Part shown: positions 24,836-37,164 of the stretch, in pieces
Layout of the letters: every line of letters starts with the position of its first letter
How positions within the stretch are numbered: position 1 is the stretch's first letter
DNA from: Ampullaceana balthica
Lineage: Eukaryota > Mollusca > Gastropoda > Lymnaeidae
Reading direction: 5' to 3'
Length of the DNA stretch: 64,000 nucleotides
NCBI GenBank assembly: GCA_944989445.1
Contig: CALYLW010000680.1
Span: forward strand, 448,936-512,935
Position numbers and translations under genes: made by a program
The notes under the pieces: generated by a model
The model's input: only the letters and a program-made list of their open reading frames with translations
Databases searched by the model: none
What the model was told of the DNA's origin: nothing

Positions 24836-26459
24836 GATGAACAGATTGCGCCAAACATGATGTCAAAGATCATTCTAGTCGTTAAAAAAACAAACCACAG
24901 ATATCAATGTAAGAGTTCACTTACTAATAACCGGAGACAACTTTCAAGTCTTATAATTTTACCAGATGTATCTCTCATAAAAGGCAAATATAATGTTCAT
25001 GTCAGTAAATTAAACGAGTTTTCTGTCTTTTTTCATGTTTATACTGTCTTTGATCTAAAATAAAAATAATGCAGTAAATGTGTGAAAGAAAGCTTGAGCG
25101 CACTGTTCTATTACATCATTTAGTATGGATGTGGATGGTAGAATTCATGAGTGAATTGTTCTTTCAGATCGTGTAGTGGGAATGGATGGAAGAAACCTTG
25201 TGTGCAGCGTTCTTTCAAATCATAACGTAGATATGGCTTGTAAAAATCAATACGTACAACATTCTTTCCAACGATGCAGTAAATATCGCTGGTAGAAGCA
25301 ACATGTACAATCTTCATCAAAATATACAGTTAAATGTGGCTCGTACAAGCCATGTGCACAATTGACTATCAAATCATGAACTTTTGGCCGTAATGAAGTC
25401 GTGCATGTGCAGAAATAAAGTAGATTATGACTCACCTTTAGTGGAAACGCTGGACCCAGAAGTGACTTAAAAACCAAACATATAAACTTCTTGCGAACGG
25501 TTTCAGTCAAATTGAATACAAGACTAGCATATATTTCAATCACCTTATTTCTGAGACAATGTCTCTCTTCTTTAACATTACATTGTGATCATTGATACAG
25601 AAGCAACGCGCATCGGACTATTCCTTATAATAACTGTTTTTTTTATTGCCAAATGGAATCTGTTGAAAGTAACACTCTAATCTGACGGCACGATAATCCA
25701 ATGTTATAACATGAATAACTTTCCCAGAAAACGGGATACGCTAACTTCATAGATCCTCTCATGGAATCGTCAAGATAAGAGAATGTCAAAGGATCACAAC
25801 TTTTCGTATCATTAGTTCAATTCTTCGTTTAAGAAGCAGAGCATGCTAGACACAGTTGGCACATACATACATATTTATATATATATTCTGACAGTCTATC
25901 GTTAATCCAGTCCCCAGAAATTCACTGGTGTGCTTTGCTCATCTCCGCTGTTACACGCGTATCACTAAAATGGAAAATGTGGTTGTGCCCTTTGACCTTT
26001 CACCCCACATGCGGTTTAACACACAATCGGCCGAGCTTAGCCAGCAGACATGGAATGAGCTCACCCACCGTCCAAAATCAACAACCTGCTGCTCCATAAC
26101 CCAGATAACTCTTGTCTCATATTCACCCGTCCACCACCCCCTCCCACAAGCATGGAGTTCAATTCCCCCGATTGGTTTTATGACGTTATCTTACACAGTT
26201 TTTTTTTGTTGTTTTTTTTTGCTGTTGTTTTTTTTCACCAGTCAGTTCGGCAGACGATGATGTCATGATCCAAAGCACCCCCCCCCCTTTTTTTTCCCCT
26301 GGCCCCAAATTTATTTATTTATTTTTTAAATTACAAAAGATGGATGTCAAAGGAAACTAGTTTGTTCCAAAGAGAATGCATATCCCAACCCTGTCCTTGA
26401 CTCAAAAATCTCCACCATAACGCGTCAGAAAAGGATTTAGTCCTTTAGGAAATCTGTCG

Positions 26460-26460
<1 letters not shown>
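24836..26460. other. no gene; degenerate ~62-bp repeats at 25085-25400
   Basis: From about 25085 to 25400 there are roughly five diverged units around TTCTTTCAAATCAT..GTAG..ATGG and GTACAA. The rest is AT-rich with poly-T at 26200-26235 and mixed C/T runs near 26278-26300. Confidence 0.45.

Positions 26461-26534
<74 letters not shown>
26461..26534. repeat. (TA)n microsatellite
   Basis: Uninterrupted TA tract of about 74 bp followed by a C run and an A run. Confidence 0.95.
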
Positions 26535-26538
<4 letters not shown>

Positions 26539-28604
26539 CCCCCCCCAAAAAAAAACAAAATTGTTCCTTAGTGTTGCATCATTTTCATGAAGTTTGCCAG
26601 CACATTATAAGACTCCTACTCCAGGTTTGACTTGTCAATGCACCAACCACCGCCACTGCCCCCACCCCCTAAAACATTTGCTTTCCGGTGGCCCTGGATG
26701 ATTGGAGGAATTAATACGACCTTAGAATTAAAAAAATGAGCCCCAAGGTCAAGGTCATGCTCGAGGTCGATAGCGTCTGAGAGCTGATAATCATTTCACG
26801 CATTACGACAAGAGGAGTCACAATAAAAAAATAAAACACACAAAAACATGGCATGTTGAAAAAACAGCAATTTACATATTACCCAGCATGCATTGCGTGT
26901 AGCTCAGCGCAGGATGTTCCGGAATCATGTTTTAAGCACATTGAAAAGGGATATTATTATTTTATCAGGATGCGGTGGAGGAAACATGATTTTAAGACAC
27001 TTCCCTGTGGAAGAGTGACGCAGCGCACCTCCCAAAAGGGATAGAAGAGCTTCATACATTGATATTATAAAGATGGGCATTAGCGGGTCTCAATTTTTTA
27101 TTTATTTATTATTTATTTATTTTTTATTTTTTTTGTTGTTGGGGGGGGTTTGTTTGGGGTGTGGGTTGGGATGGGGTGGGAGCACTTGGCTAAAACTGTT
27201 ACTTCCTAATAAACATTTCAGTATTCGAAAGTTCGACGTATGTTATGTGATCTGTCACCTGATGTCAGATTTCAAGCTTCAGAAAAAAATAGCGATGAAA
27301 ATGTAATCATTAAGCAAAATGTCTTCCCTTTAAAAATTGTGTCTGATTTATACAATTAGACGCATTGATGTAAAGAAATCCATGGGTATTTTCTTTCTTT
27401 CAATATCATGTTGTTGTTTTGTTGTTTTTTTTTGTTTTTTTTTCTCTTTCAATTTCTTCTTCTCTCGAGAGCTTAGCTGCTGCACGTACGAGTGAAATCC
27501 TTGTCAACCCTGAGTAACAAACTACGAAATCCCCTTCTCCCCTCAAGAGGCCAGTGAAGATTTGAATCTAACCCAGAACCCAAATAATCTCAAACTTACA
27601 CATTGCTGATAGATAACGTGTATACGGCCGTCTCACAGCTCAAGTATATGACGTTTCAACCAGCATTTTTTTTTCAAAAATTGCATATTTTATTCATTAA
27701 TTGTGGGGATTGGAGGGGGAGGGACGCATAGGGGGAGGGGATGGACGCATAGGGGGAGGGCAGGGACGCATAGGGGGAGGGAGGGATAGAAGAAAGATCG
27801 TTAAAACTGTCCCACTGCGGTAAAAAAAAACCTGATGATGTCAAGGCATTTTACTGTAATGATAATCTATCGTGTAAACATATATTATTATTATTTCGTT
27901 AGACACTGAGTGCTGCAGTACGCTTTGGGGTTTAAAGGATAAAGATCAGCCGAAATTTAATGGGAAACACATTTTTTGGAATTAATGTTACATTTATGAT
28001 TTTTTGCAGTTGTTAAATACATCAGACTTGTCTCCTCCAAATGTCCGCACCGTCGTGCACTTGATGGCTCAACTTGGGCTGTAGATAATGTGGATCGTCT
28101 GCTTAGAGGCTCGCGTGCAGGTGCAGAAATGGAAAGATGCTATAGATGCGGGTTGGGGACAGGGTGGAGAGGCTCTCATGGGGGGTGCTACAGATCGGGT
28201 GTGGAAAGGAGAGGGGGTGCGAAATAAGACTTGTTCAAATGATCTCGTGGAATCAGCTTTGAAGTTATTTGGCAGAACTGAAATCAGACGCCGGCCGCCA
28301 TCTTCATGCAACTGCCAAGGCGCTGGAATATTTCCACGAAAACTGGATAAATATACGTAACATTGGTAGCCTAGCCTATCTATCCTTCATCATTCTTGTA
28401 ATTTTTTTCAAAATGTTGTTTTAAAAAGTTCATGCTATAGTCCAGTTTAGATTTGATTTGAGACGAAGTTGTTTTTTTTAAATCGAATCACTAAGTTTGT
28501 GAAAGAATAAATAAATAAAAAGTCTTTGAATGCGAGTGTGAGACTAAAAAAAATAGTGTGTGGGGGTGGGGGGGGGTGGGGCAGTTGATAACTGATGTCA
28601 TGTG
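26535..28604. other. no gene; short G-rich repeat at 27700-27790
   Basis: Three ~26-bp units of GGGACGCATAGGGGGAGGG type occur near 27715-27786. Elsewhere there are T-rich tracts (27090-27140, 27410-27450) and no exon-like signal. Confidence 0.45.
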
Positions 28605-28794
28605 CAATGTTCCCTCTAAGGTTCATTGGTCCATGTGCAAAGTAAAAAAAATATCGTGTGCAAACTTGCACAACATACATTTTCGGTGTTATTTGTGTAC
28701 AAAATTTGCTGCGCGGTAACTCTAAACTGCTGCGCGGCGAAGGAGAGATAACTGCGCGACTCGGCGTGGCCGCGCAGCTTAGAGGGAACATTTG
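28605..28794 (+). mobile_element. MITE (CAATGTTCCCTCTAAG family), copy 3
   Basis: Ends CAATGTTCCCTCTAAG and CTTAGAGGGAACATTTG are inverted. The interior is inverted relative to copies 1 and 2: GGTTCATTGGTCC lies at the left and TGGCCGCGCAGCTTAGAG at the right. Flanking 8-mers GTCATGTG and GTCACGGA match at 5 of 8, so any target duplication has decayed. This is the best-preserved copy of the family here. Confidence 0.75.
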
Positions 28795-29599
28795 GTCACG
28801 GAAGTCTTTCATCGGTTATTTTGTTTTCTTACAGAAACTTGAAAGCAGCCTATGTGTTAGGTAAAAATGGAGTCATAAAAATGTCACAAAGTTGCGTTCG
28901 AAAATTGTCGGAGACAAGATGATCTAAAAAAAAAGTATGTCAGGAATTACTCAACAGGAAAATAATTAAATCTCTAAAAAAAAGGTTCTACTTATTTTTT
29001 TTATTAACCTGACATTCTGACAATATTTATACGCCCCTGGTGGCGGCCCACCTACGCAATCACTTTTTTTCCCCCGGGGTATTAGAATTTCTGAAAGAGA
29101 TGCGCCTGTGTGATGTATAGATCCCAGTATCAGCCTGGATAAGACAATGTAAGTTTTTTTTATCTCCAGGAAATGATGGATGGGCGTTGTTATTTTTAAA
29201 GAACCCAGGGGGTGCCAAGGGGCATAACCAGCTTAGATTAGGTAATACCGGGGCCACGGTGAGAGAAAGTGTTAGAAAATAGGTATCTAAATGACAGACC
29301 TAATGGTATCATTAGGTCCATGATTGAGAGGAGGTGCTAAAAATAGCAGCTATTCAACGTGGCTGGGGGGGGGGAGGCAGATTATGATGAAATAAGTTAT
29401 AATGAACAGTGAGACTGCATTTAAATTGTTTATGAGACATAATGGTACATTATTTTTGCTTTGAAATAAAGGTTGGTGTGTGTTAGATTTGGCCAAGTCT
29501 AGATAGATCTTTATTAACTAAAATTGTGTACCTTTACTTTTTTCCCTTAGTCCTGGATATAATTATGATATAACTAAGTTTTGTTAAAATATATTTTTT
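28795..29599. other. no gene seen
   Basis: Low-complexity G and T runs. No exon or element end supported. Confidence 0.45.
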
Positions 29600-30170
29600 T
29601 TAACGTTGGTAAGAGTTATTAACACTATTAACAGTGCACTAATGTACTACCTCACTTTGGTGAGACCTGTACTAGAATATGCATCTTCTGTATGGGACCC
29701 ATCCACCAAAGAAAACATTGATAAACTAGAACAAATTCAAAAAAGAGCTGCCAGATTCATAACAGGAGAATATTCGAAACTGACAAGAATAACACCATTA
29801 GTTAAATCATTAAACCTTGAAACACTAGAGGATAGAAGAACCAAGAGCAAAGTAGTAATCATACATAAAGCAATTAATTCTAACTTAGAAATACAACACA
29901 AAGATAACTTAATACAACCCTCAGATAGACATAAGGATAAAAACACCTTTCTTATTCCGTATGCAAGAACAAACACATACAAGTTTTCCTTCTTCCCGTC
30001 CGGAATTCGGGCGTGGAATGGGTTGCCTGAAGAATCCAGGAAGACCAACACTTTATCAACATTTAAATCTCTAATAAAAATGCAGGACTAAACACAAACC
30101 ATAGATAAGCGTAGGACGCAATAATCTTCTGTATAGAAGGAGCGTCTGTAAACAGATAAGATAAGATAAT
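29600..30170 (+). mobile_element. 5'-truncated LINE (non-LTR retrotransposon)
   Basis: The 3' end of a non-LTR retrotransposon: the C-terminal part of a reverse transcriptase ORF, a short 3' UTR (30092-30150) and a tail of repeated GATAA units at 30150-30167. The UTR motif GAAGGAGCGTCTGTA and its surroundings are shared with the type 1 SINEs. Similarity to RT begins near 29636, so this is a typical 5'-truncated insertion. The clade (CR1/L2/jockey-like) cannot be assigned from this portion alone. Confidence 0.85.
29606..30091 (+). pseudogene. reverse transcriptase C-terminal fragment
   Basis: A 161-residue open frame. Residues from about 17 read LVRPVLEYASSVWDPSTKEN, then IDKLEQIQKRAARFITGEY, and near the C-terminus FFPSGIRAWNGLPEE. 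These are characteristic of the region after the catalytic palm in many animal LINE RTs. The catalytic YxDD region and the endonuclease domain are absent, so the fragment cannot be active. The frame is intact to its stop, which suggests a fairly recent insertion. The first 10-15 residues are probably flanking sequence. It is the residue of a mobile element and not a host gene. Confidence 0.85.
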
Positions 30171-31439
30171 GTAGGGAACATTATGATACTTCATTGAAGG
30201 AAGAAAGATGAATAAATCTAAATGTGGTTGAAGGGCAGCAACCATTACAAAGTTAACTGCAGTCTACAGGATCATCTCCCTTTGCAAATTTTTAAAAGAG
30301 ATCGTAAGCTGAAGTTGGTTTACATGATCGAATATGTCGTCATTGCACTGGAATATTACAGAGTTACTTTATAATTTATATCCTCATTAACTTGACCGTC
30401 ATTGCACTGGAATATTACAGAGTTACTTTATAATTTATATCCTCATTAACTTGACCGTTCTCATCTTTTTATACACTTTTTTTTTAAATGACTTTTACAT
30501 TTTGATATCTTTTATTACTTATTGTTTTAGTTAAGGGGTTTTGCACTTAGCAAATATTTTGTATAAAAATTAGCAGCTTTCTAAAACGATGATGAAGTAT
30601 TTACTATAGATCTGGAGGGTAAAAAAAAACCAACTCATGCTGTGTATTTTCAAGCTATATAGTTCGTCAAAGAAACTTTTATATTAAGAAATAATGTATG
30701 ATAAACTTCGATCATTCACTTGATGCATACGATCAGGGTTACATCATTTCTATTACTAAAGGTATTTTTGTTTACATGTGGCTTCTTGAAGGCCAAGAAA
30801 ACTTTGTTGACCATTTTTATCTGCATGTCCATATAAGCGACACCAGTCGTCCGACAAAAAAAACCCCTATAATTTAGCATAAAAAAAATTCCTGACAAGG
30901 TTCAGTAACAAGCTCATAGCGTATAAATATGACAGACTTGTTAGCGCTTACGTTGGGTGCAGCATTAAAAAAACTCACGCTATCAAAGTAAATAAATAAA
31001 ACTCTGGCCTGTTGTCGGGCTGCTCTAGGCGCCCGGTGAGCTCAAACTTTATGTAACCCAGCAGGCTGTGCCGGTTTGGAGTTCTTAGGTTTCACTAGTA
31101 TAGAGATACCTTTCCAAATACCATCCAATTAGTGTTTCAGGGGTCATTGCTGCAGTCAATACAGCAAGTACTAAAGGAAATCGATGTCTTTTTACAGTCG
31201 ATGTTACATGCCAATAGACTCTGTGTATTAGAGGTATTACAGGTTTTAAGATTTAGAGGTCCTGCAGGCTCTGCATATAAGAGGTCCTATAGGCTCTTGG
31301 TGTTCCTCCTCAAATGTTATGCTATAATTAAATATTTTACTGCGTTAATGTGATTATTATTTTGGCTCATAAGAGTAAATTTTAAAAAATAATGAAAAAC
31401 GAGCAGAAAGAGAGGTTGAATTGGAAATATTGAGAAATC
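30171..31439. other. no gene seen
   Basis: AT-rich. Apart from one local 59-bp duplication nothing is supported. Confidence 0.5.
30338..30455. repeat. 59-bp tandem duplication
   Basis: Two consecutive identical 59-bp units (CGTCATTGCACTGGAATATT ... CATTAACTTGAC), so a recent duplication. Confidence 0.9.
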
Positions 31440-31812
31440 TTATAAAATATCTATCACAAAGATTGATTTGCAAGAGATATCCGATGAAATTTTACTCGAA
31501 AAGATGGGTGTACATGAGTAATTCGATAGAAATATTGTTTGAGAAGTATTGATGTACATGAGAAACACATCAAAATGTTTTTCAGAAATATTACGTACTG
31601 AATTGAGAAATCTAACAAGCGTTGCATCGGATGGATTGAGCAAACGACAAAAATATTGTCTTAGAACGATTGACATACATGAGAAACCAGAAAGCATGTC
31701 GTATCAATATCAGATCTGACATACATTAGAAATGATTATGATTATGGGACAAATTAATAACCAGAAAGCATGTCGTAGAAACACATTAGATACATTAGAA
31801 ACCAGAGAAGCA
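31440..31812. repeat. degenerate edge of the 57-bp satellite
   Basis: Irregular units around GACATACATGAGAAACCAGA and AAGCATGTCGTATCAATAT. These share words with the 57-bp satellite that starts 350 bp to the right (ATGTCGT.TCAATAT and GACA.ACATTAG). A matching piece (GATTATGGGACACATTAATA) continues on the far side of the SINE at 32104. I infer this is the decayed edge of the same array. Confidence 0.5.
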
Positions 31813-32088
31813 TATCTTATCTTATCTTATCTTATCTATACAGACGCTCCTTCTATGCAGAAGATAATTGCGTCCACAGACCATGACAGATGATCTTTTT
31901 GCAAGTGATGCAGCGTTCACAGGCCACGGTTTTGAGGGCTCCACGCATTACCCAGCAGCCTAACTAGTGTTAGGTACCCATTCGGAGCTGGGAGACTCAG
32001 GGATGCCTTAGGCCCCGGGAACAAATCCCTGCCTTCACATGGATTCAAACCCGTGACCATCGGTTCGCCCTCGACCACCGCGTCCCAT
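31813..32088 (-). mobile_element. tRNA-derived SINE (type 1), copy 3
   Basis: On the minus strand the head starts GGGACGCGGTGGTCGAGGGC, with a B box GGGTTTGAATCC. A deletion removes the part of the tRNA region that carries GCGCGCTCGACTGGC in copy 2. The tail has four to five GATAA repeats, the longest tail of the three copies. It interrupts the decayed edge of the 57-bp satellite: related satellite-like sequence lies on both sides. Confidence 0.85.
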
Positions 32089-32145
32089 ATCGTGTGAACA
32101 GATATGATTATGGGACACATTAATAACCAGAAAACATGTGGTTTC

Positions 32146-35100
32146 AATATAGTATTTGACACATTGGGAGCTAGATAAATGTCGTGTCGTGTCAACTTAT
32201 TAAATATAGTATTTGACACATTAGGAGCTAGATAAATGTCGTGTCGTGTCAACTTATTAAATATAGTATTTGACACATTAGGAGCTAGATAAATGTCGTG
32301 TCGTGTCAACTTATTAAATATAGTATTTGACACATTAGGAGCTAGATAAATGTCGTGTCGTGTCAACTTATTAAATATAATATTTGACACATTAGGAGCT
32401 AGATAAATGTCGTGTCGTGTCAACTTATTAAATATAGTATTTGACACATTAGGAGCTAGATAAATGTCGTGTCGTGTCAACTTATTAAATATAGTATTTG
32501 ACACATTAGGAGCTAGATAAATGTCGTGTCGTGTCAACTTATTAAATATAGTATTTGACACATTAGGAGCTAGATAAATGTCGTGTCGTGTCAACTTATT
32601 AAATATAGTATTTGACACATTAGGAGCTAGATAAATGTCGTGTCGTGTCAACTTATTCAATATAGTATTTGACACATTAGGAGCTAGATAAATGTCGTGT
32701 CGTGTCAACTTATTCAATATAGTATTTGACACATTAGGAGCTAGATAAATGTCGTGTCGTGTCAACTTATTCAATATAGTATTTGACACATTAGGAGCTA
32801 GATAAATGTCGTGTCGTGTCAACTTATTCAATATAGTATTTGACACATTAGGAGCTAGATAAATGTCGTGTCGTGTCAACTTATTAAATATAGTATTTGA
32901 CACATTAGGGAGCTAGATAAATGTCGTGTCGTGTCAACTTATTAAATATAGTATTTGACACATTGGGAGCTAGATAAATGTCGTGTCGTGTCAACTTATT
33001 AAATATAGTATTTGACACATTGGGAGCTAGATAAATGTCGTGTCGTGTCAACTTATTAAATATAGTATTTGACACATTGGGAGCTAGATAAATGTCGTGT
33101 CGTGTCAACTTATTAAATATAGTATTTGACACATTGGGAGCTAGATAAATGTCGTGTCGTGTCAACTTATTAAATATAGTATTTGACACATTGGGAGCTA
33201 GATAAATGTCGTGTCGTGTCAACTTATTAAATATAGTATTTGACACATTGGAGCTAGATAAATGTCGTGTCGTGTCAACTTATTAAATATAGTATTTGAC
33301 ACATTGGGAGCTAGATAAATGTCGTGTCGTGTCAACTTATTAAATATAGTATTTGACACATTGGGAGCTAGATAAATGTCGTGTCGTGTCAACTTATTAA
33401 ATATAGTATTTGACACATTGGGAGCTAGATAAATGTCGTGTCGTGTCAACTTATTAAATATAGTATTTGACACATTGGGAGCTAGATAAATGTCGTGTCG
33501 TGTCAACTTATTAAATATAGTATTTGACACATTGGGAGCTAGATAAATGTCGTGTCGTGTCAACTTATTAAATATAGTATTTGACACATTGGGAGCTAGA
33601 TAAATGTCGTGTCGTGTCAACTTATTAAATATAGTATTTGACACATTGGGAGCTAGATAAATGTCGTGTCGTGTCAACTTATTAAATATAGTATTTGACA
33701 CATTGGGAGCTAGATAAATGTCGTGTCGTGCAACTTATTAAATATAGTATTTGACACATTGGGAGCTAGATAAATGTCGTGTCGTGTCAACTTATTCAAT
33801 ATAGTATTTGACACATTGGGAGCTAGATAAATGTCGTGTCGTGTCAACTTATTAAATATAGTATTTGACACATTAGGAGCTAGATAAATGTCGTGTCGTG
33901 TCAACTTATTAAATATAGTATTTGACACATTGGGAGCTAGATAAATGTCGTGTCGTGTCAACTTATTAAATATAGTATTTGACACATTGGGAGCTAGATA
34001 AATGTCGTGTCGTGTCAACTTATTAAATATAGTATTTGACACATTGGGAGCTAGATAAATGTCGTGTCGTGTCAACTTATTAAATATAGTATTTGACACA
34101 TTGGGAGCTAGATAAATGTCGTGTCGTGTCAACTTATTAAATATAGTATTTGACACATTGGGAGCTAGATAAATGTCGTGTCGTGTCAACTTATTAAATA
34201 TAGTATTTGACACATTGGGAGCTAGATAAATGTCGTGTCGTGTCAACTTATTAAATATAGTATTTGACACATTAGGAGCTAGATAAATGTCGTGTCGTGT
34301 CAACTTATTAAATATAGTATTTGACACATTAGGAGCTAGATAAATGTCGTGTCGTGCCAACTTATTCAATATAGTATTTGACACATTAGGAGCTAGATAA
34401 ATGTCGTGTCGTGTCAACTTATTAAATATAGTATTTGACACATTAGGAGCTAGATAAATGTCGTGTCGTGCCAACTTATTCAATATAGTATTTGACACAT
34501 TAGGAGCTAGATAAATGTCGTGTCGTGCCAACTTATTCAATATAGTATTTGACACATTAGGAGCTAGATAAATGTCGTGTCGTGCCAACTTATCAATATA
34601 GTATTTGACACATTAGGAGCTAGATAAATGTCGTGTCGTGCAACTTATTCAATATAGTATTTGACACATTAGGAGCTAGATAAATGTCGTGTCGTGCCAA
34701 CTTATTCAATATAGTATTTGACACATTAGGAGCTAGATAAATGTCGTGTCGTGCCAACTTATTCAATATAGTATTTGACACATTAGAGCTAGATAAATGT
34801 CGTGTCGTGCCAACTTATTCAATATAGTATTTGACACATTAGGAGCTAGATAAATGTCGTGTCGTGCCAACTTATTCAATATAGTATTTGACACATTAGG
34901 AGCTAGATAAATGTCGTGTCGTGCCAACTTATTCAATATAGTATTTGACACATTAGGAGCTAGATAAATGTCGTGTCGTGCAACTTATTCAATATAGTAT
35001 TTGACACATTAGGAGCTAGATAAATGTCGTGTCGTGCCAACTTATTCAATATAGTATTTGACACATTAGGAGCTAGATAAATGTCGTGTCGTGTCAACTT

Positions 35101-37164
35101 ATTAATATAGTATTTGACACATTAGGAGCTAGATAAATGTCGTGTCGTGTCAACTTATTAAATATAGTATTTGACACATTAGGAGCTAGATAAATGTCGT
35201 GTCGTGTCAACTTATTAAATATAGTATTTGACACATTAGGAGCTAGATAAATGTCGTGTCGTGTCAACTTATTAAATATAGTATTTGACACATTAGGAGC
35301 TAGATAAATGTCGTGTCGTGCCAACTTATTCAATATAGTATTTGACACATTAGGGAGCTAGATAAATGTCGTGTCGTGCCAACTTATTCAAATATAGTAT
35401 TTGACACATTAGGAGCTAGATAAATGTCGTGTCGTGTCAACTTATTAAATATAGTATTTGACACATTAGGAGCTAGATAAATGTCGTGTCGTGCCAACTT
35501 ATTCAATATAGTATTTGACACATTAGGGAGCTAGATAAATGTCGTGTCGTGCCAACTTATTCAATATAGTATTTGACACATTAGGAGCTAGATAAATGTC
35601 GTGTCGTGTCAACTTATTCAATATAGTATTTGACACATTAGGAGCTAGATAAATGTCGTGTCGTGCCAACTTATTAAATATAGTATTTGACACATTGGAG
35701 CTAGATAAATGTCGTGTCGTGCCAACTTATTCAATATAGTATTTGACACATTAGGAGCTAGATAAATGTCGTGTCGTGTCAACTTATTCAATATAGTATT
35801 TGACACATTAGGAGCTAGATAAATGTCGTGTCGTGCCAACTTATTCAATATAGTATTTGACACATTAGGAGCTAGATAAATGTCGTGTCGTGTCAACTTG
35901 TTAAATATAGTATTTGACACATTAGGAGCTAGATAAATGTCGTGTCGTGCCAACTTATTCAATATAGTATTTGACACATTAGGAGCTAGATAAATGTCGT
36001 GTCGTGTCAACTTATTCAATATAGTATTTGACACATTAGGAGCTAGATAAATGTCGTGTCGTGCCAACTTATTCAATATAGTATTTGACACATTAGGAGC
36101 TAGATAAATGTCGTGTCGTGTCAACTTGTTAAATATAGTATTTGACACATTAGGAGCTAGATAAATGTCGTGTCGTGCCAACTTATTCAATATAGTATTT
36201 GACACATTAGGAGCTAGATAAATGTCGTGTCGTGTCAACTTATTCAATATAGTATTTGACACATTAGGAGCTAGATAAATGTCGTGTCGTGCCAACTTAT
36301 TCAATATAGTATTTGACACATTAGGAGCTAGATAAATGTCGTGTCGTGTCAACTTATTAAATATAGTATTTGACACATTAGGAGCTAGATAAATGTCGTG
36401 TCGTGCCAACTTATTCAATATAGTATTTGACACATTAGGAGCTAGATAAATGTCGTGTCGTGTCAACTTATTCAATATAGTATTTGACACATTAGGAGCT
36501 AGATAAATGTCGTGTCGTGCCAACTTATTCAATATAGTATTTGACACATTAGGAGCTAGATAAATGTCGTGTCGTGTCAACTTATTCAAATATAGTATTT
36601 GACACATTAGGAGCTAGATAAATGTCGTGTCGTGCCAACTTATTCAATATAGTATTTGACACATTAGGGAGCTAGATAAATGTCGTGTCGTGTCAACTTG
36701 TTAAATATAGTATTTGACACATTGGGAGCTAGATAAATGTCGTGTCGTGTCAACTTATTAAATATAGTATTTGACACATTAGGGAGCTAGATAAATGTCG
36801 TGTCGTGTCAACTTATTAAATATAGTATTTGACACATTAGGGAGCTAGATAAATGTCGTGTCGTGCAACTTATTCAATATAGTATTTGACACATTGGGAG
36901 CTAGATAAATGTCGTGTCGTGTCAACTTATTAAATATAGTATTTGACACATTAGGAGCTAGATAAATGTCGTGTCGTGCAACTTATTCAATATAGTATTT
37001 GACACATTAGGGAGCTAGATAAATGTCGTGTCGTGTCAACTTATTCAAATATAGTATTTGACACATTGGGAGCTAGATAAATGTCGTGTCGTGTCAACTT
37101 ATTCAAATATAGTATTTGACACATTGGGAGCTAGATAAATGTCGTGTCGTGTCAACTTGTTAAA
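32146..37164. repeat. 57-bp satellite array, ~88 copies
   Basis: Monomer TAGATAAATGTCGTGTCGTG, TCAACTTATTAAATATAGTA, TTTGACACATTAGGAGC (57 bp), repeated for 5.0 kb with few indels. Variants fall in blocks: TTATTAAAT or TTATTCAAT, GTCAAC or GCCAAC, ATTAGGAG or ATTGGGAG. ATTGGGAG dominates 32.94-34.25 kb and GCCAAC with TTCAAT dominates 34.3-35.1 kb. The right edge (36.6-37.16 kb) has more one-base indels. Each monomer holds an internal GTGTC direct repeat. Since 57 is 19 codons the minus strand is open through long segments as a repeating 19-mer, with breaks wherever a single base is lost or gained. This is not a gene. Confidence 0.97.
35640..36610. repeat. 228-bp higher-order repeat within the satellite
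   Basis: Monomer types alternate in a fixed order of four: GCCAAC/TTATTCAAT, GTCAAC/TTATTCAAT, GCCAAC/TTATTCAAT, GTCAAC/TTGTTAAAT (or TTATTAAAT). The order repeats about four times, for example TTGTTAAAT at ~35897 and ~36126, 229 bp apart. This shows multi-monomer amplification on top of the basic 57-bp array. Confidence 0.8.

Noticed and set aside
31917..36607. Several long minus-strand ORFs (up to 328 residues) of a repeated 19-mer
   Set aside because: They are the 57-bp satellite read in its stop-free frame. They start and stop at single-base indels and run into SINE sequence; there is no signal of a gene.
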